A stretch of DNA of 64,000 bases from Citrobacter tructae (GCF_004684345.1 NZ_CP038469.1:4402001-4466000), one strand, 5' to 3'; shown: positions 31,940 through 41,494, numbered from the stretch's first letter. Made by a program: numbers and translations. The notes: generated from the letters alone by a model not told the origin.

Positions 31940-32863
31940 ATGAGTGTTTTATATCCGTTAATTCAGGCGCTGGTGTTGTTTGCCGCGGCGCCGCTGCTGT
32001 CCGGCATTACCCGCGTGGCGCGTGCGCGTTTGCACAATCGTCGTGGTCCGGGTGTGTTGCAGGAATACCGTGACATTATCAAACTGCTGGGTCGTCAGAG
32101 CATTGCGCCTGCGGATTCCAGCTGGGTCTTCCGTCTGACGCCGTTTGTGATGGTTGGCGTCATGTTAACTATCGCAACCGCACTGCCGGTGGTGACCGTT
32201 GGCTCACCGCTGCCGCAACTGGGTGATCTGATCACCTTGATTTACCTGTTCGCCATTGCCCGCTTCTTCTTCTCTATCGCTGGTCTGGATACCGGTAGTC
32301 CGTTCACCGCCATCGGCGCCAGCCGTGAAGCGATGCTCGGCGTGCTGGTGGAGCCGATTCTGCTGTTGGGACTGTGGGTGGCGGCGCAGGTTGCCGGTTC
32401 GACTCACATCAGCAATATTGCCGATACCGTTTATCACTGGCCTGCCGCGTATAGCATCCCGCTGGTTCTGGCGCTGTGCGCCTGCGCTTTTGCCACTTTT
32501 ATCGAAATGGGCAAACTGCCGTTCGATCTGGCAGAAGCAGAACAGGAGCTGCAGGAAGGTCCGCTGACCGAATACAGCGGCAGCGGTTTTGCGGTGCTCA
32601 AGTGGGGCATCAGCCTCAAGCAACTGGTCGTTTTGCAAATGTTCGTCGGCGTGTTCCTGCCGTGGGGCCAGATGGAAACCTTTACCGCAGGTGGACTGCT
32701 GCTGGCGCTGGTGATTGCCGTCGTTAAGCTGGTCCTTGGCGTGCTGATCATCGCCCTGTTCGAAAACAGCATGGCGCGTCTGCGTTTTTGCGCCACTTCA
32801 CGCGTGACCTGGGCTGGTTTTGGGTTTGCGTTTTTAGCATTCGTCTCCTTGCTGGTGGCGTGA
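31940..32863 (+). CDS. hycD: Formate hydrogenlyase membrane subunit HycD
   Basis: 307-residue NuoH-like membrane subunit with about eight helices. The cytoplasmic loop with RRGPGVLQEYRDIIKLLGR and the acidic segment ELQEGPLTEYSGSGF are typical of the NuoH family and contact the hydrogenase module. It starts 2 bp after hycC. Confidence 0.98.
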   Translation: MSVLYPLIQALVLFAAAPLLSGITRVARARLHNRRGPGVLQEYRDIIKLLGRQSIAPADSSWVFRLTPFVMVGVMLTIATALPVVTVGSPLPQLGDLITLIYLFAIARFFFSIAGLDTGSPFTAIGASREAMLGVLVEPILLLGLWVAAQVAGSTHISNIADTVYHWPAAYSIPLVLALCACAFATFIEMGKLPFDLAEAEQELQEGPLTEYSGSGFAVLKWGISLKQLVVLQMFVGVFLPWGQMETFTAGGLLLALVIAVVKLVLGVLIIALFENSMARLRFCATSRVTWAGFGFAFLAFVSLLVA

Positions 32864-32880
32864 TTTAAGAGAGTTTGAAC

Positions 32881-34590
32881 ATGTCTGAAGAAAAAGTAGG
32901 TCAACAATATCTCGCCGCTCTGCACCAGGCCTTCCCGGGTGTGGTGCTGGATGAAGGCTGGCAGACCAAAGATCAGCTGACCATCACCGTGAAGGTGAAC
33001 TACCTGCCGGAAGTGGTTGAGTTCCTGTACTACAAACAGGGTGGTTGGTTGTCGGTACTGTTTGGTAACGACGAACGCCAGCTGTGCGGCCATTATGCCG
33101 TTTACTACGTGATGTCGATGGAGCAGGGCACCAAGTGTTGGATCACCGTCCGCGTAGAAGTCGATGCCAATAAACTGGAGTTCCCGTCCGTTACGCCGCG
33201 CGTACCGGCCGCCGTCTGGGGCGAGCGTGAAGTGCGCGACATGTACGGTTTGATCCCGGTTGGTTTACCAGATGAACGCCGTCTGGTACTGCCGGATGAC
33301 TGGCCGGATGAACTCTATCCGCTGCGTAAAGACAGCATGGATTACCGTCAGCGCCCCGCGCCGACCACTGATGCCGAAACCTACGAGTTCATCAACGAAC
33401 TGGGTGACAAGAAAAACAATGTGGTGCCGATTGGCCCGCTGCACGTGACCTCCGACGAACCGGGCCACTTCCGTCTGTTTGTTGATGGCGAAAATATCAT
33501 CGATGCCGACTACCGTCTGTTCTATGTCCATCGTGGCATGGAAAAGCTGGCGGAAACCCGTATGGGTTACAACGAAGTCACCTTCCTGTCGGATCGCGTG
33601 TGCGGCATTTGCGGCTTTGCCCACAGCACCGCGTACACCACCTCCGTGGAAAATGCGATGGGGATTGTGGTGCCGGAACGCGCGCAGATGATCCGCGCCA
33701 TTCTGCTCGAAGTTGAACGTCTGCATTCGCACCTGCTGAACCTTGGCCTCGCCTGCCACTTTACCGGCTTTGACTCCGGTTTCATGCAGTTCTTCCGCGT
33801 GCGTGAAACGTCCATGAAGATGGCGGAGATCCTCACTGGGGCGCGTAAAACCTACGGTCTGAATCTGATCGGCGGCATCCGTCGTGACCTGCTGAAAGAC
33901 GATATGATTCAGACCCGTCAGTTGGCTCAGCAAATGCGTCGCGACGTGCAGGAACTGGTCGATATGCTGCTCAGCACGCCGAACATGGAACAGCGTACTG
34001 TCGGCATTGGTCGTCTGGATCCTGAAATCGCCCGTGACTTCAGTAACGTTGGTCCAATGGTTCGCGCCAGCGGTCATGCTCGTGATACCCGCGCCGATCA
34101 CCCGTTTGTCGGCTATGGTCTACTGCCGATGGAAGTGCACAGTGAACAAGGCTGTGACGTGATTTCTCGCCTGAAAGTGCGTATCAATGAAGTTTACACC
34201 GCACTGAACATGATTGACTTCGGCCTCGATAACTTACCTGGCGGCCCACTGGCGGTGGAAGGCTTCACCTACATTCCGCACCGTTTCGCACTGGGTTTTG
34301 CCGAAGCACCGCGTGGCGATGACATCCACTGGAGTATGACCGGCGACAACCAGAAGCTGTATCGCTGGCGCTGCCGTGCGGCCACCTATGCGAACTGGCC
34401 GACGTTGCGTTACATGCTGCGCGGTAACACCGTCTCCGATGCCCCGCTGATTATCGGTAGCCTCGATCCTTGCTACTCCTGTACTGACCGCATGACCGTG
34501 GTTGATGTGCGTAAGAAGAAAAGCAAAGTCGTGCCGTACAAAGAACTTGAGCGCTACAGCATCGAGCGTAAAAACTCGCCGCTGAAATAA
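32881..34590 (+). CDS. hycE: Hydrogenase 3 large subunit HycE
   Basis: 569-residue [NiFe] catalytic subunit made of an N-terminal NuoC-like part and a NuoD-like part. Nickel ligands are in RVCGICGFAH and the C-terminal DPCYSC. A 32-residue tail after CTDR is expected to be removed by HycI after the arginine preceding MTVVDV, as in E. coli. The start is ATG 32881; an in-frame TTG two codons upstream is not needed. Confidence 0.98.
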   Translation: MSEEKVGQQYLAALHQAFPGVVLDEGWQTKDQLTITVKVNYLPEVVEFLYYKQGGWLSVLFGNDERQLCGHYAVYYVMSMEQGTKCWITVRVEVDANKLEFPSVTPRVPAAVWGEREVRDMYGLIPVGLPDERRLVLPDDWPDELYPLRKDSMDYRQRPAPTTDAETYEFINELGDKKNNVVPIGPLHVTSDEPGHFRLFVDGENIIDADYRLFYVHRGMEKLAETRMGYNEVTFLSDRVCGICGFAHSTAYTTSVENAMGIVVPERAQMIRAILLEVERLHSHLLNLGLACHFTGFDSGFMQFFRVRETSMKMAEILTGARKTYGLNLIGGIRRDLLKDDMIQTRQLAQQMRRDVQELVDMLLSTPNMEQRTVGIGRLDPEIARDFSNVGPMVRASGHARDTRADHPFVGYGLLPMEVHSEQGCDVISRLKVRINEVYTALNMIDFGLDNLPGGPLAVEGFTYIPHRFALGFAEAPRGDDIHWSMTGDNQKLYRWRCRAATYANWPTLRYMLRGNTVSDAPLIIGSLDPCYSCTDRMTVVDVRKKKSKVVPYKELERYSIERKNSPLK

Positions 34591-34599
34591 GGAATCGCC

Positions 34600-35142
34600 A
34601 TGTTTACCTTTATCAAAAAAGTCATCAAAACCGGGGCGCCAACGTCGTCGTATCCGCTGGAGCCTATCGCGGTCGATAAAAATTTCCGTGGCAAACCGGA
34701 ACACAATCCGCAGCAGTGTATTGGCTGCGCAGCCTGTGTGAATGCGTGCCCGTCCAATGCGCTGACGGTCGAAACCGACCTGGTCACCAATGAGCTGGCC
34801 TGGCAGTTTAACCTGGGACGCTGCATTTTCTGCGGTCGCTGCGAAGAAGTCTGCCCGACAGCGGCGATTAAGCTGTCGCAGGAATATGAGCTGGCGGTAT
34901 GGAAGAAAGAAGATTTCCTGCAGCAGTCTCGTTTTGCGCTGTGTAACTGCCGCGTCTGCAAGCGTCCTTTTGCAGTGCAAAAAGAGATCGATTACGCCAT
35001 TGCGCTGCTTAAACACAACGGTGATTCCCGTGCGGAAAATCACCGTGAAGGCTTTGAGACCTGCCCGGACTGTAAGCGCCAGAAATGCCTGGTGCCGTCT
35101 GACCGTATTGAACTGACTCGCCATATGAAAGAGGCCAGCTGA
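34600..35142 (+). CDS. hycF: Formate hydrogenlyase ferredoxin-like subunit HycF
   Basis: 180-residue NuoI-like protein with two ferredoxin motifs, CIGCAACVNACP and CIFCGRCEEVCP, plus extra cysteines (CNCRVC, CPDCKRQKC) in the C-terminal half that resemble a rubredoxin or zinc site. Its stop overlaps the hycG start by one base. Confidence 0.98.
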   Translation: MFTFIKKVIKTGAPTSSYPLEPIAVDKNFRGKPEHNPQQCIGCAACVNACPSNALTVETDLVTNELAWQFNLGRCIFCGRCEEVCPTAAIKLSQEYELAVWKKEDFLQQSRFALCNCRVCKRPFAVQKEIDYAIALLKHNGDSRAENHREGFETCPDCKRQKCLVPSDRIELTRHMKEAS

Positions 35143-35909
35143 TGAGCAATTTATTAGGCCCACGTGATGCCAACGGAATTCCGGTGCCGATGACCGTGGA
35201 TGAATCCATTGCCAGCATGAAAGCGTCATTGCTGAAAAGCATCAAGCGTTCAGCGTACGTTTACCGCGTCGACTGCGGTGGCTGCAACGGTTGCGAAATC
35301 GAAATTTTCGCCACGCTGTCTCCGCTGTTTGACGCCGAACGTTTTGGTATCAAAGTGGTTCCGTCGCCGCGTCACGCGGACATTCTGCTGTTTACCGGTG
35401 CGGTAACCCGTGCGATGCGTTCTCCGGCACTGCGTGCCTGGCAGTCTGCCCCGGATCCGAAAATTTGTATTTCCTACGGGGCCTGCGGTAACAGCGGCGG
35501 TATCTTTCACGACTTATACTGCGTATGGGGCGGCACCGACAAAATAGTACCGGTGGATGTGTATATTCCTGGTTGCCCACCGACGCCAGCCGCCACGCTG
35601 TATGGCTTTGCGATGGCGCTTGGCCTGCTGGAACAAAAAATTCACGCGCGTGCGCCAGGCGAACTGGATGCGCAGCCCGCTGAAATTCTGCATCCGGATA
35701 TGGTTCAGCCGCTGCGCGTGAAGGTCGATCGTGAAGCGCGCCGTCTGGCGGGCTATCGCTATGGTCGCCAGATTGCCGATGATTATATGACGCAGTTAGG
35801 ACAGGGTGAGCATCAGGTGGCGCGCTGGCTGGAAGCGGAAAACGATCCGCGTCTGACCGAGATCGTCACGCACCTTAATCATGTTGTAGAAGAGGCGCGT
35901 ATCCGATGA
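35142..35909 (+). CDS. hycG: Hydrogenase 3 small subunit HycG
   Basis: 255-residue NuoB-like subunit holding the cluster proximal to the NiFe site. It has CGGCNGCEIE near residue 45, GACGNSGGIF and PGCPPTPAATL, supplying the [4Fe-4S] cysteines. It overlaps hycH by 4 bp. Confidence 0.98.
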   Translation: MSNLLGPRDANGIPVPMTVDESIASMKASLLKSIKRSAYVYRVDCGGCNGCEIEIFATLSPLFDAERFGIKVVPSPRHADILLFTGAVTRAMRSPALRAWQSAPDPKICISYGACGNSGGIFHDLYCVWGGTDKIVPVDVYIPGCPPTPAATLYGFAMALGLLEQKIHARAPGELDAQPAEILHPDMVQPLRVKVDREARRLAGYRYGRQIADDYMTQLGQGEHQVARWLEAENDPRLTEIVTHLNHVVEEARIR

Positions 35910-36316
35910 GTGAAACGGTGGTGTTCAGTCAACTGAGCCGTAAGTTTATTGATGAGAACGATGCAACGCCCGCCGAGGCGCAGCAGGTTGTCTATTACAG
36001 CCTGGCGATTGGTCACCACCTCGGGATCATCGACTGCCTGGAAGCGGCGTTAACCTGCCCGTGGGATGATTATCTGGCGTGGATTGCCACACTTGCCGAA
36101 GGAAGCGAAGCCCGTCGTAAGATGGAAGGCGTGCCGAAGTATGGCGAGATCGTTATCGATTTTAACCATGTGCAGATGCTGGCGCGCGCGTTTGATGACG
36201 CGCTTGCCGTGCAGACACCACAGCAGCGGGAATGGAGCAAACTGATGCTCAGCATGCTGCATGACATTCATCAGGAAAGTGCCATCTATCTGATGGTGAG
36301 GAGACACCGTGACTGA
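35906..36316 (+). CDS. hycH: Formate hydrogenlyase maturation protein HycH
   Basis: 136-residue cytoplasmic accessory protein needed for assembly of hydrogenase 3. No clear catalytic motif. Identified by sequence (KFIDENDATPAEAQQVVYYS) and position; it overlaps hycG and hycI. Confidence 0.96.
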   Translation: MSETVVFSQLSRKFIDENDATPAEAQQVVYYSLAIGHHLGIIDCLEAALTCPWDDYLAWIATLAEGSEARRKMEGVPKYGEIVIDFNHVQMLARAFDDALAVQTPQQREWSKLMLSMLHDIHQESAIYLMVRRHRD

Positions 36317-36779
36317 CGTTTTATTGTGTGTCGGCAACAGCATGATGGGTGACGACGGAGCAGGTCCGCTACTGGCAGAAATGTGCGCCGCAGATCCTAA
36401 AGGCAACTGGGTGGTCATTGACGGCGGAAGCGCGCCGGAAAATGACATCGTAGCGATCCGTGAACTGCGCCCGGAACGCCTGCTGATTGTTGATGCCACC
36501 GACATGGGCCTCAACCCCGGTGAGATCCGCATTATCGATCCCGATGATATTGCCGAGATGTTCATGATGACCACCCACAACATGCCGCTGAACTATTTGG
36601 TAGAGCAGCTGAAAGACGACGTTGGCGAGGTGATATTCCTCGGCATTCAACCGGATATTGTCGGTTTCTATTACCCGATGACGCAGCCAATCAAAGAGGC
36701 AGTAGAGACCGTGTATCAGCGATTAGCCGGTTGGGAAGGCCATGGCGGATTTGCTGAGTTAGACGCGCCAGAAGAGTAA
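36309..36779 (+). CDS. hycI: Hydrogenase 3 maturation protease HycI
   Basis: 156-residue nickel-dependent endopeptidase that removes the HycE C-terminal tail after nickel insertion. Metal-site residues are in GNSMMGDDGAGP (Asp16), in VDATDMGLNPGE, and in the His of MTTHNMPL. Last gene of hyc; it overlaps hycH by 8 bp. Confidence 0.98.
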   Translation: MTDVLLCVGNSMMGDDGAGPLLAEMCAADPKGNWVVIDGGSAPENDIVAIRELRPERLLIVDATDMGLNPGEIRIIDPDDIAEMFMMTTHNMPLNYLVEQLKDDVGEVIFLGIQPDIVGFYYPMTQPIKEAVETVYQRLAGWEGHGGFAELDAPEE

Positions 36780-36789
36780 GCTCTGTCTG

Positions 36790-36821
36790 CGCCGGATGTC
36801 AGCCACGTGCGGCATCCGGCC
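36790..36821. repeat. REP-type palindrome after hycI
   Basis: GCCGGATG...GCATCCGGC palindromic unit between the convergent hycI and the SymE-like gene, a likely 3' boundary for hyc mRNA. Confidence 0.75.
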
Positions 36822-36843
36822 AGTTTCTCCCATACACCCGCCG

Positions 36844-37083
36844 TTACTCGGCCACCTGCTCAATAATTAATTTCCCCTGCATTACCGAAACATTCACCGC
36901 CGTGCCGGTAGGGAATCCCGCCTGTTCCAGCCAGTCGCCATTGAGCGTTAATGAGGCGTGCCGACTGATTCGCAGGGTGAATCCGGTGTGGCGATCTTCG
37001 TAGCGTCTTCTGACATAACCCACTCTTAAACGACGCACGGGTTTGGAGATAATCATTGTTGTTTGGGCATTATCAGTAGGCAT
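36844..37083 (-). CDS. SymE-like type I toxin family protein
   Basis: 79-residue protein whose central part (HASLTLNGDWLEQAGFPTGT, then VNVSVMQGKLII) matches the AbrB/MazE-like SymE fold; VGYVRRRYED resembles the SymE N-terminal strand. E. coli SymE is longer (about 113 residues) and is silenced by the antisense RNA SymR. An AAGGAA ribosome site precedes ATG 37083. No SymR-like RNA could be identified with confidence in the 200 bp upstream. It lies between the hyc and asc operons and could be a degenerate or free-standing member. Confidence 0.75.
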   Translation of the reverse strand: MPTDNAQTTMIISKPVRRLRVGYVRRRYEDRHTGFTLRISRHASLTLNGDWLEQAGFPTGTAVNVSVMQGKLIIEQVAE

Positions 37084-37247
37084 GAACGTTTCCTTGTTAC
37101 GAACGATGATAAGTAAAAACTACTGAATAAAATGCCAGTAAAAATGCCCGACAGCAAATCGCAGAATGGAATGACGATCCAGAAAAAAGAATGTAAAAAA
37201 TGAAACGGAAAGGGTGAGCTAAAAGTTCGTGGCAGGTCCAATATGCG

Positions 37248-37280
37248 GGCCGGATAGCAAGCGCCACCCGGCCCGACGAT
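37248..37280 (-). repeat. Hairpin after ascB
   Basis: CGGGCCGG...CCGGCCCG-type stem just beyond the ascB stop, REP-like, without a strong T tract. Probable 3' end of the ascFB transcript. Confidence 0.6.
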
Positions 37281-38704
37281 CAGTCCAGATCGGCCCCATT
37301 ACTGGCGATCACTTTTTTGTACCACCAGAATGATTTCTTACGGGTACGCGCTAACGTTCCGTTGCCGGCATCATCGCGATCCACATAGACAAAACCGTAG
37401 CGTTTACTCATTTCGCCGGTGGAGGCGGAGACCAGATCAATACAGCCCCAGGTGGTATAACCCATCAGCGGCACACCGTCTTCGATGGCGTCTGCCATGG
37501 CGCGAATGTGCTCGCGTAAATAGCGGATGCGGTAGTCGTCATTGATCTCACCGTTGGCGTCTGGTTCATCTTTCGCCCCCAGGCCGTTTTCCACCAAAAA
37601 TAGCGGTTTCTGGTAGCGGTCGTACATCATGTTCATGGTGATGCGCAGACCCAGTGGGTCAATGCCCCAGCCCCATTCACTGGCTTCAATGTACGGATTG
37701 CGCAGCGACTTCACCACGTTAGCGGCGCTGGTATTGCCGGTGTTCATTTCTGCTGAGGCGCAGCGCGAGGCGTAATAGCTGAAGGAGACAAAATCGACGG
37801 TGTTTTTCAGGATCTCGTCATCGTGCGGGGCTTTTTCTATCACCACGCCCTTTTCACGGAATACGCGGGCTGAATAGGAGGGATAAGCCCCGCGCGCCTG
37901 TACATCAATAAAGAACAGGTTTTCACGGTCTTTTTCCAGTGCGGTCCATACATCCTCAGGTTTGCACGAGTAGGGGTAGAAGTTTCCACCCGCCAGCATG
38001 CAGCCAACCTGGTTGCGCGGATTGATTTCGTGGGCGATTTTGGTCGCCAGCGCGCTGGCAACCAGTTCGTGGTGCGCGGCCTGGTATTTCACCTGATCCT
38101 GGTTTTCACCTGCTTCAAACACTAGCCCCGCGCCGGAAAAAGGACTGTGTAGCATGATGTTGATTTCATTGAAGGTCAGCCAGTATTTCACCAGACCGTC
38201 AAAGGCCTCAAAGCAGGTACGGGCGTAGCGGGTAAAAAATTCCACCATTTTGCGATTACGCCAGGAGCCGTACTCGGTGACCAGGTGCATCGGCACATCG
38301 AAGTGGCACAGCGTGACCAACGGCTCAATGCCGTACTTTTTACATTCGGTAAAAACAGAACGATAAAAATCGATGCCTTCCTGATTGGGGGCGAGTTCGT
38401 CCCCGTTCGGATAGAGCCGACTCCAGGCAATTGAGGTACGAAACACCGTAAACCCCATTTCCGCCATCAAGGCGATATCCTCTTTATAGCGATGATAAAA
38501 ATCGATCGCCTCATGGCTGGGATAAAACTCGTCATCGCGCAGTTGAACGCGTTTTTCCTGACCCAGTTTGACCGGCATCCGATGTTCGCCGTGGGGGATC
38601 ATATCCACGGTGGTCAGCCCTTTTCCACCTTCGCGGTACGCCCCTTCAGACTGGTTGGCGGCCAGTGCGCCGCCCCATAAAAATCCTTGCGGAAAAACAG
38701 ACAT
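37280..38704 (-). CDS. ascB: 6-phospho-beta-glucosidase AscB
   Basis: Glycoside hydrolase family 1 enzyme of 474 residues that splits phosphorylated arbutin, salicin or cellobiose imported by AscF. The acid/base Glu is in TFNEIN near residue 180 and the nucleophile Glu in LFLVENG near residue 375. It has the GH1 phosphate-binding tail (KRYGFVYVDRDD). It is 22 bp after ascF and co-transcribed. Confidence 0.97.
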   Translation of the reverse strand: MSVFPQGFLWGGALAANQSEGAYREGGKGLTTVDMIPHGEHRMPVKLGQEKRVQLRDDEFYPSHEAIDFYHRYKEDIALMAEMGFTVFRTSIAWSRLYPNGDELAPNQEGIDFYRSVFTECKKYGIEPLVTLCHFDVPMHLVTEYGSWRNRKMVEFFTRYARTCFEAFDGLVKYWLTFNEINIMLHSPFSGAGLVFEAGENQDQVKYQAAHHELVASALATKIAHEINPRNQVGCMLAGGNFYPYSCKPEDVWTALEKDRENLFFIDVQARGAYPSYSARVFREKGVVIEKAPHDDEILKNTVDFVSFSYYASRCASAEMNTGNTSAANVVKSLRNPYIEASEWGWGIDPLGLRITMNMMYDRYQKPLFLVENGLGAKDEPDANGEINDDYRIRYLREHIRAMADAIEDGVPLMGYTTWGCIDLVSASTGEMSKRYGFVYVDRDDAGNGTLARTRKKSFWWYKKVIASNGADLD

Positions 38705-38726
38705 AGTAAACCTCAGTTATTGCCAG

Positions 38727-40181
38727 TCAGATGCTGGCTCCATTGACATTGCCCGGTTGCGCGGCCTGATTTTTTCTGGCCTGCGCGGCCGCATCTTCGA
38801 CGGGAATATCCTCAAAGCCGAGCAGCAGCGTTAAGACAAACGACAGCACCACCGCCAGCGCCATGACGCCGAACACCCAAACGATAGTCATCGGATTGGC
38901 CGGGTCGAAAAACTGCACGCTGGTGAACAGGCCCGGTGCGGCCATCGAGTGGCTTGCCAGTCCGGCCATCCCGGCAACGGCGCCGCAGATAAAACCGCTG
39001 ATAAGACTTGCGATCAGCGGGCGTTTCAAACGCACCGCCACGCCGTACAGCGCCGGTTCGGAAATTCCCGCCATGATGGCTGAGGCGGCTGCCGCTAACG
39101 CCGTCTGGCGCAGTTCCGGGTTTTTGGTTTTCCAGGCGACGGCTAAAGAAGAGCCTCCCAGCGACAGGTTGGCACCGATTTCAGATGGCATCACCATGCC
39201 TTCTTTACCGGTTTCGGCAATAGTCTGAATAATGGTGGGGGTAAAGACGCGGTGCATGCCGGTCATCACCAGCAGCGGCCACAGTGCGCCCATGATGGCT
39301 ACCGACAGCCAGCCCAGATAGCCGTGAATGGTATACACCAGCGCGGAGATAGCGCTACCGATCCAGATGCCAATCGGGCCAATTAAGACGATGGCGAGCG
39401 GGGCGGCGATCAGCACGATCAGCATCGGTTTAAGGAAATTTTTCGTCACCGCCGGGGTGATGCGATCCACCCAACGTTCGATGTACGACAGGCACCAGGT
39501 CATGACCAGCGCCGGGATCACCGTATACGTATATTTCACCGCAGTGACCGGGATCAGCGCAAACTCAACGTGTTCACCCTGTGCGGCCTTTGCCATCAGC
39601 TCAATAAAGCTCGGATGCACCAGTACGCCCGCAATCGCGATGGCCAGCGACATATTGGTTTTGAATTTAATGGCTGCCGAGGCGGCGACCATCAGCGGCA
39701 GGAAGAAGAATGCGCCGTCGCCGATTACCGTCAGGATGGTTAGCGTTGAAGAGCCTTTTTCCAGAATGCCGGTCATTTCGAGGATCATCGCCAGCAGTTT
39801 CAGCATTGATCCGCCGATAATCGCCGGGATCAGCGGTGACATGGTGCCGATCAGCGCGTCAAGGATCCCAGCACCGATACGCTTGAGCGTTAGTTTGGGT
39901 TTGCCTGCGGGTTCGCTGGGCTGCATATCGCCCGGCAGCAGGCCGACAACCTCGCGATATGCTTGTGACACGGTATTACCAATAATCACCTGGCACTGAT
40001 TGTCGTTACGCACCACGCCGAGCACGCCATTGAGCGTTTTCAGCGTAGCGCTGTCGACCTGCGAATCATCTTTGATCACGAAACGCAGGCGGGTCATGCA
40101 GTGTGTCACTGCGGTGATGTTCTCGACGCCGCCCAGAGCCGTCACAACCGAGCGCGCCAGCGCTGCATAATTCTTAGACAT
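38727..40181 (-). CDS. ascF: PTS beta-glucoside-specific EIIBC component AscF
   Basis: 484-residue PTS permease. The N-terminal EIIB domain has the phosphorylated Cys in THCMTRLRFV near residue 28; the EIIC membrane domain (about 105-470) has the glucose-family pattern with GSSLAVAWKTKN and EPALYGVAVRLKRP. There is no fused EIIA domain, so Crr must supply it. First gene of ascFB, transcribed away from ascG. Confidence 0.97.
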   Translation of the reverse strand: MSKNYAALARSVVTALGGVENITAVTHCMTRLRFVIKDDSQVDSATLKTLNGVLGVVRNDNQCQVIIGNTVSQAYREVVGLLPGDMQPSEPAGKPKLTLKRIGAGILDALIGTMSPLIPAIIGGSMLKLLAMILEMTGILEKGSSTLTILTVIGDGAFFFLPLMVAASAAIKFKTNMSLAIAIAGVLVHPSFIELMAKAAQGEHVEFALIPVTAVKYTYTVIPALVMTWCLSYIERWVDRITPAVTKNFLKPMLIVLIAAPLAIVLIGPIGIWIGSAISALVYTIHGYLGWLSVAIMGALWPLLVMTGMHRVFTPTIIQTIAETGKEGMVMPSEIGANLSLGGSSLAVAWKTKNPELRQTALAAAASAIMAGISEPALYGVAVRLKRPLIASLISGFICGAVAGMAGLASHSMAAPGLFTSVQFFDPANPMTIVWVFGVMALAVVLSFVLTLLLGFEDIPVEDAAAQARKNQAAQPGNVNGASI

Positions 40182-40267
40182 CGGATTTAATCCTGTTTTA
40201 TCAGTAGGGTAGGTAATGTCTTGCCGTTTATTTTTGTCTCATTTCTGTCATGATGAAACATTGATAG

Positions 40268-40279
40268 GAAACCGGTTTC
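40268..40279. promoter_or_regulatory. AscG/LacI-type operator in the ascF-ascG gap
   Basis: Perfect palindrome GAAACCGGTTTC, about 85 bp upstream of ascF and 165 bp from ascG. This is the classical LacI/GalR-family operator shape, and AscG is known to repress ascFB. Confidence 0.75.
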
Positions 40280-40444
40280 ATAAAATCATGTTTATTTTAT
40301 TCATTTTTGGCAAGATTTAATTTTGATCGTTTTTTATAATTGTGACTACGATCACCAGATATGGCATCCTGCGATTTAGCAGCAAGGACAGCGGCGAAAC
40401 GGTGCAGTACACTGCGACACATTGAGTGAAAAGGGATGAGTAAT

Positions 40445-41458
40445 ATGACCACGATGCTGGAAGTGGCGAAGCGTGCTGGCGTGTCGAAAGCGACGGTTTC
40501 CCGGGTGCTTTCGGGGAACGGCTACGTCAGTCAGGAGACCAAAGACCGCGTGTTCCAGGCCATTGAAGAGAGTGGCTATCGTCCCAATTTGCTGGCGCGC
40601 AGCCTGGCGGCGAAGAGCACGCAGACGCTGGGCCTGGTCGTGACCAACACCCTGTACCACGGCGTCTATTTTAGCGAGTTGCTGTTCCATGCCGCGCGTA
40701 TGGCGGAGGATAAGGGACGTCAGCTTTTGCTTGCTGACGGCAAACACAGCGCTGAGGAAGAACGCCAGGCGATTCAATATCTGCTCGACCTGCGTTGTGA
40801 TGCGATCATGATCTACCCGCGTTTTCTCAACGTCGATGATATAGACGATATTATCGATGCGCACGCCCAGCCGATTATGGTACTTAACCGACGTCTGCGT
40901 AAAAATAGCAGTCACTGCGTCTGGTGTGATCAAAAGCAAACCAGCTTTAACGCCGTCACGCAATTGATTAGCGCCGGGCATACCGAGATTGCTTTTATTA
41001 CCGGCTCGATGGATTCACCTACCGGCGTGGAGCGACTCTCTGGTTATAAGGACGCGCTGGTGCATCATGGCATCTCTGTAAATAATGATTTGATTGTTAA
41101 CGGGAAATGGACGCCGGTTTGCGGAGCTGAAGGTGTTAAAACCTTGCTTTCACGTAAGGCAAGCTTTACCGCGCTGGTGGCCAGCAATGATGACATGGCG
41201 ATTGGGGCGATGAAGCAGTTGAACGAGCAGGGCATCAATATTCCCGCGCAGGTGTCGGTGATTGGTTTCGATGATATTGCCCTTGCGCCATACATGGTCC
41301 CGGCGCTTGCCAGCGTTAAAATCCCGGTAACGGAGATGGTCCAGGAAACCATAGGTCGGCTGATCTTTATGCTGGACGGCGGAGCATTTACGCCAGAGAA
41401 AACCTTTACCGGCGAACTTATCCCTCGCGCTTCTCTTGCGCCGTCACTTTCGCGCTGA
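40445..41458 (+). CDS. ascG: LacI-family transcriptional repressor AscG
   Basis: 337-residue repressor with N-terminal HTH (MLEVAKRAGVSKATVSRVLS) and hinge helix (NLLARSLAAKSTQ), then a periplasmic-binding-like sugar domain. ATG 40445 is preferred to 40436 because AAGGG abuts the latter; it gives the E. coli-like MTTMLEV start. Divergent from ascFB. Confidence 0.96.
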   Translation: MTTMLEVAKRAGVSKATVSRVLSGNGYVSQETKDRVFQAIEESGYRPNLLARSLAAKSTQTLGLVVTNTLYHGVYFSELLFHAARMAEDKGRQLLLADGKHSAEEERQAIQYLLDLRCDAIMIYPRFLNVDDIDDIIDAHAQPIMVLNRRLRKNSSHCVWCDQKQTSFNAVTQLISAGHTEIAFITGSMDSPTGVERLSGYKDALVHHGISVNNDLIVNGKWTPVCGAEGVKTLLSRKASFTALVASNDDMAIGAMKQLNEQGINIPAQVSVIGFDDIALAPYMVPALASVKIPVTEMVQETIGRLIFMLDGGAFTPEKTFTGELIPRASLAPSLSR

Positions 41459-41468
41459 TGCTGTCATT

Positions 41469-41494
41469 TGTCATCGTCACTAGTGACGATGACA
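41469..41494. promoter_or_regulatory. 26-bp perfect palindrome, candidate FhlA site before hydN
   Basis: Perfect inverted repeat with arms TGTCATCGTCACT/AGTGACGATGACA, 11 bp after ascG and about 110 bp before hydN. The arms share GACGATGAC with the hyp-hyc intergenic region, which supports an FhlA role. It lacks a T tract, so it is less likely to be the ascG terminator. Confidence 0.55.

Noticed and set aside
34234..35229. 331-codon minus-strand frame across hycE, hycF and hycG
   Set aside because: Overlaps three certain genes on the opposite strand and has no family resemblance.
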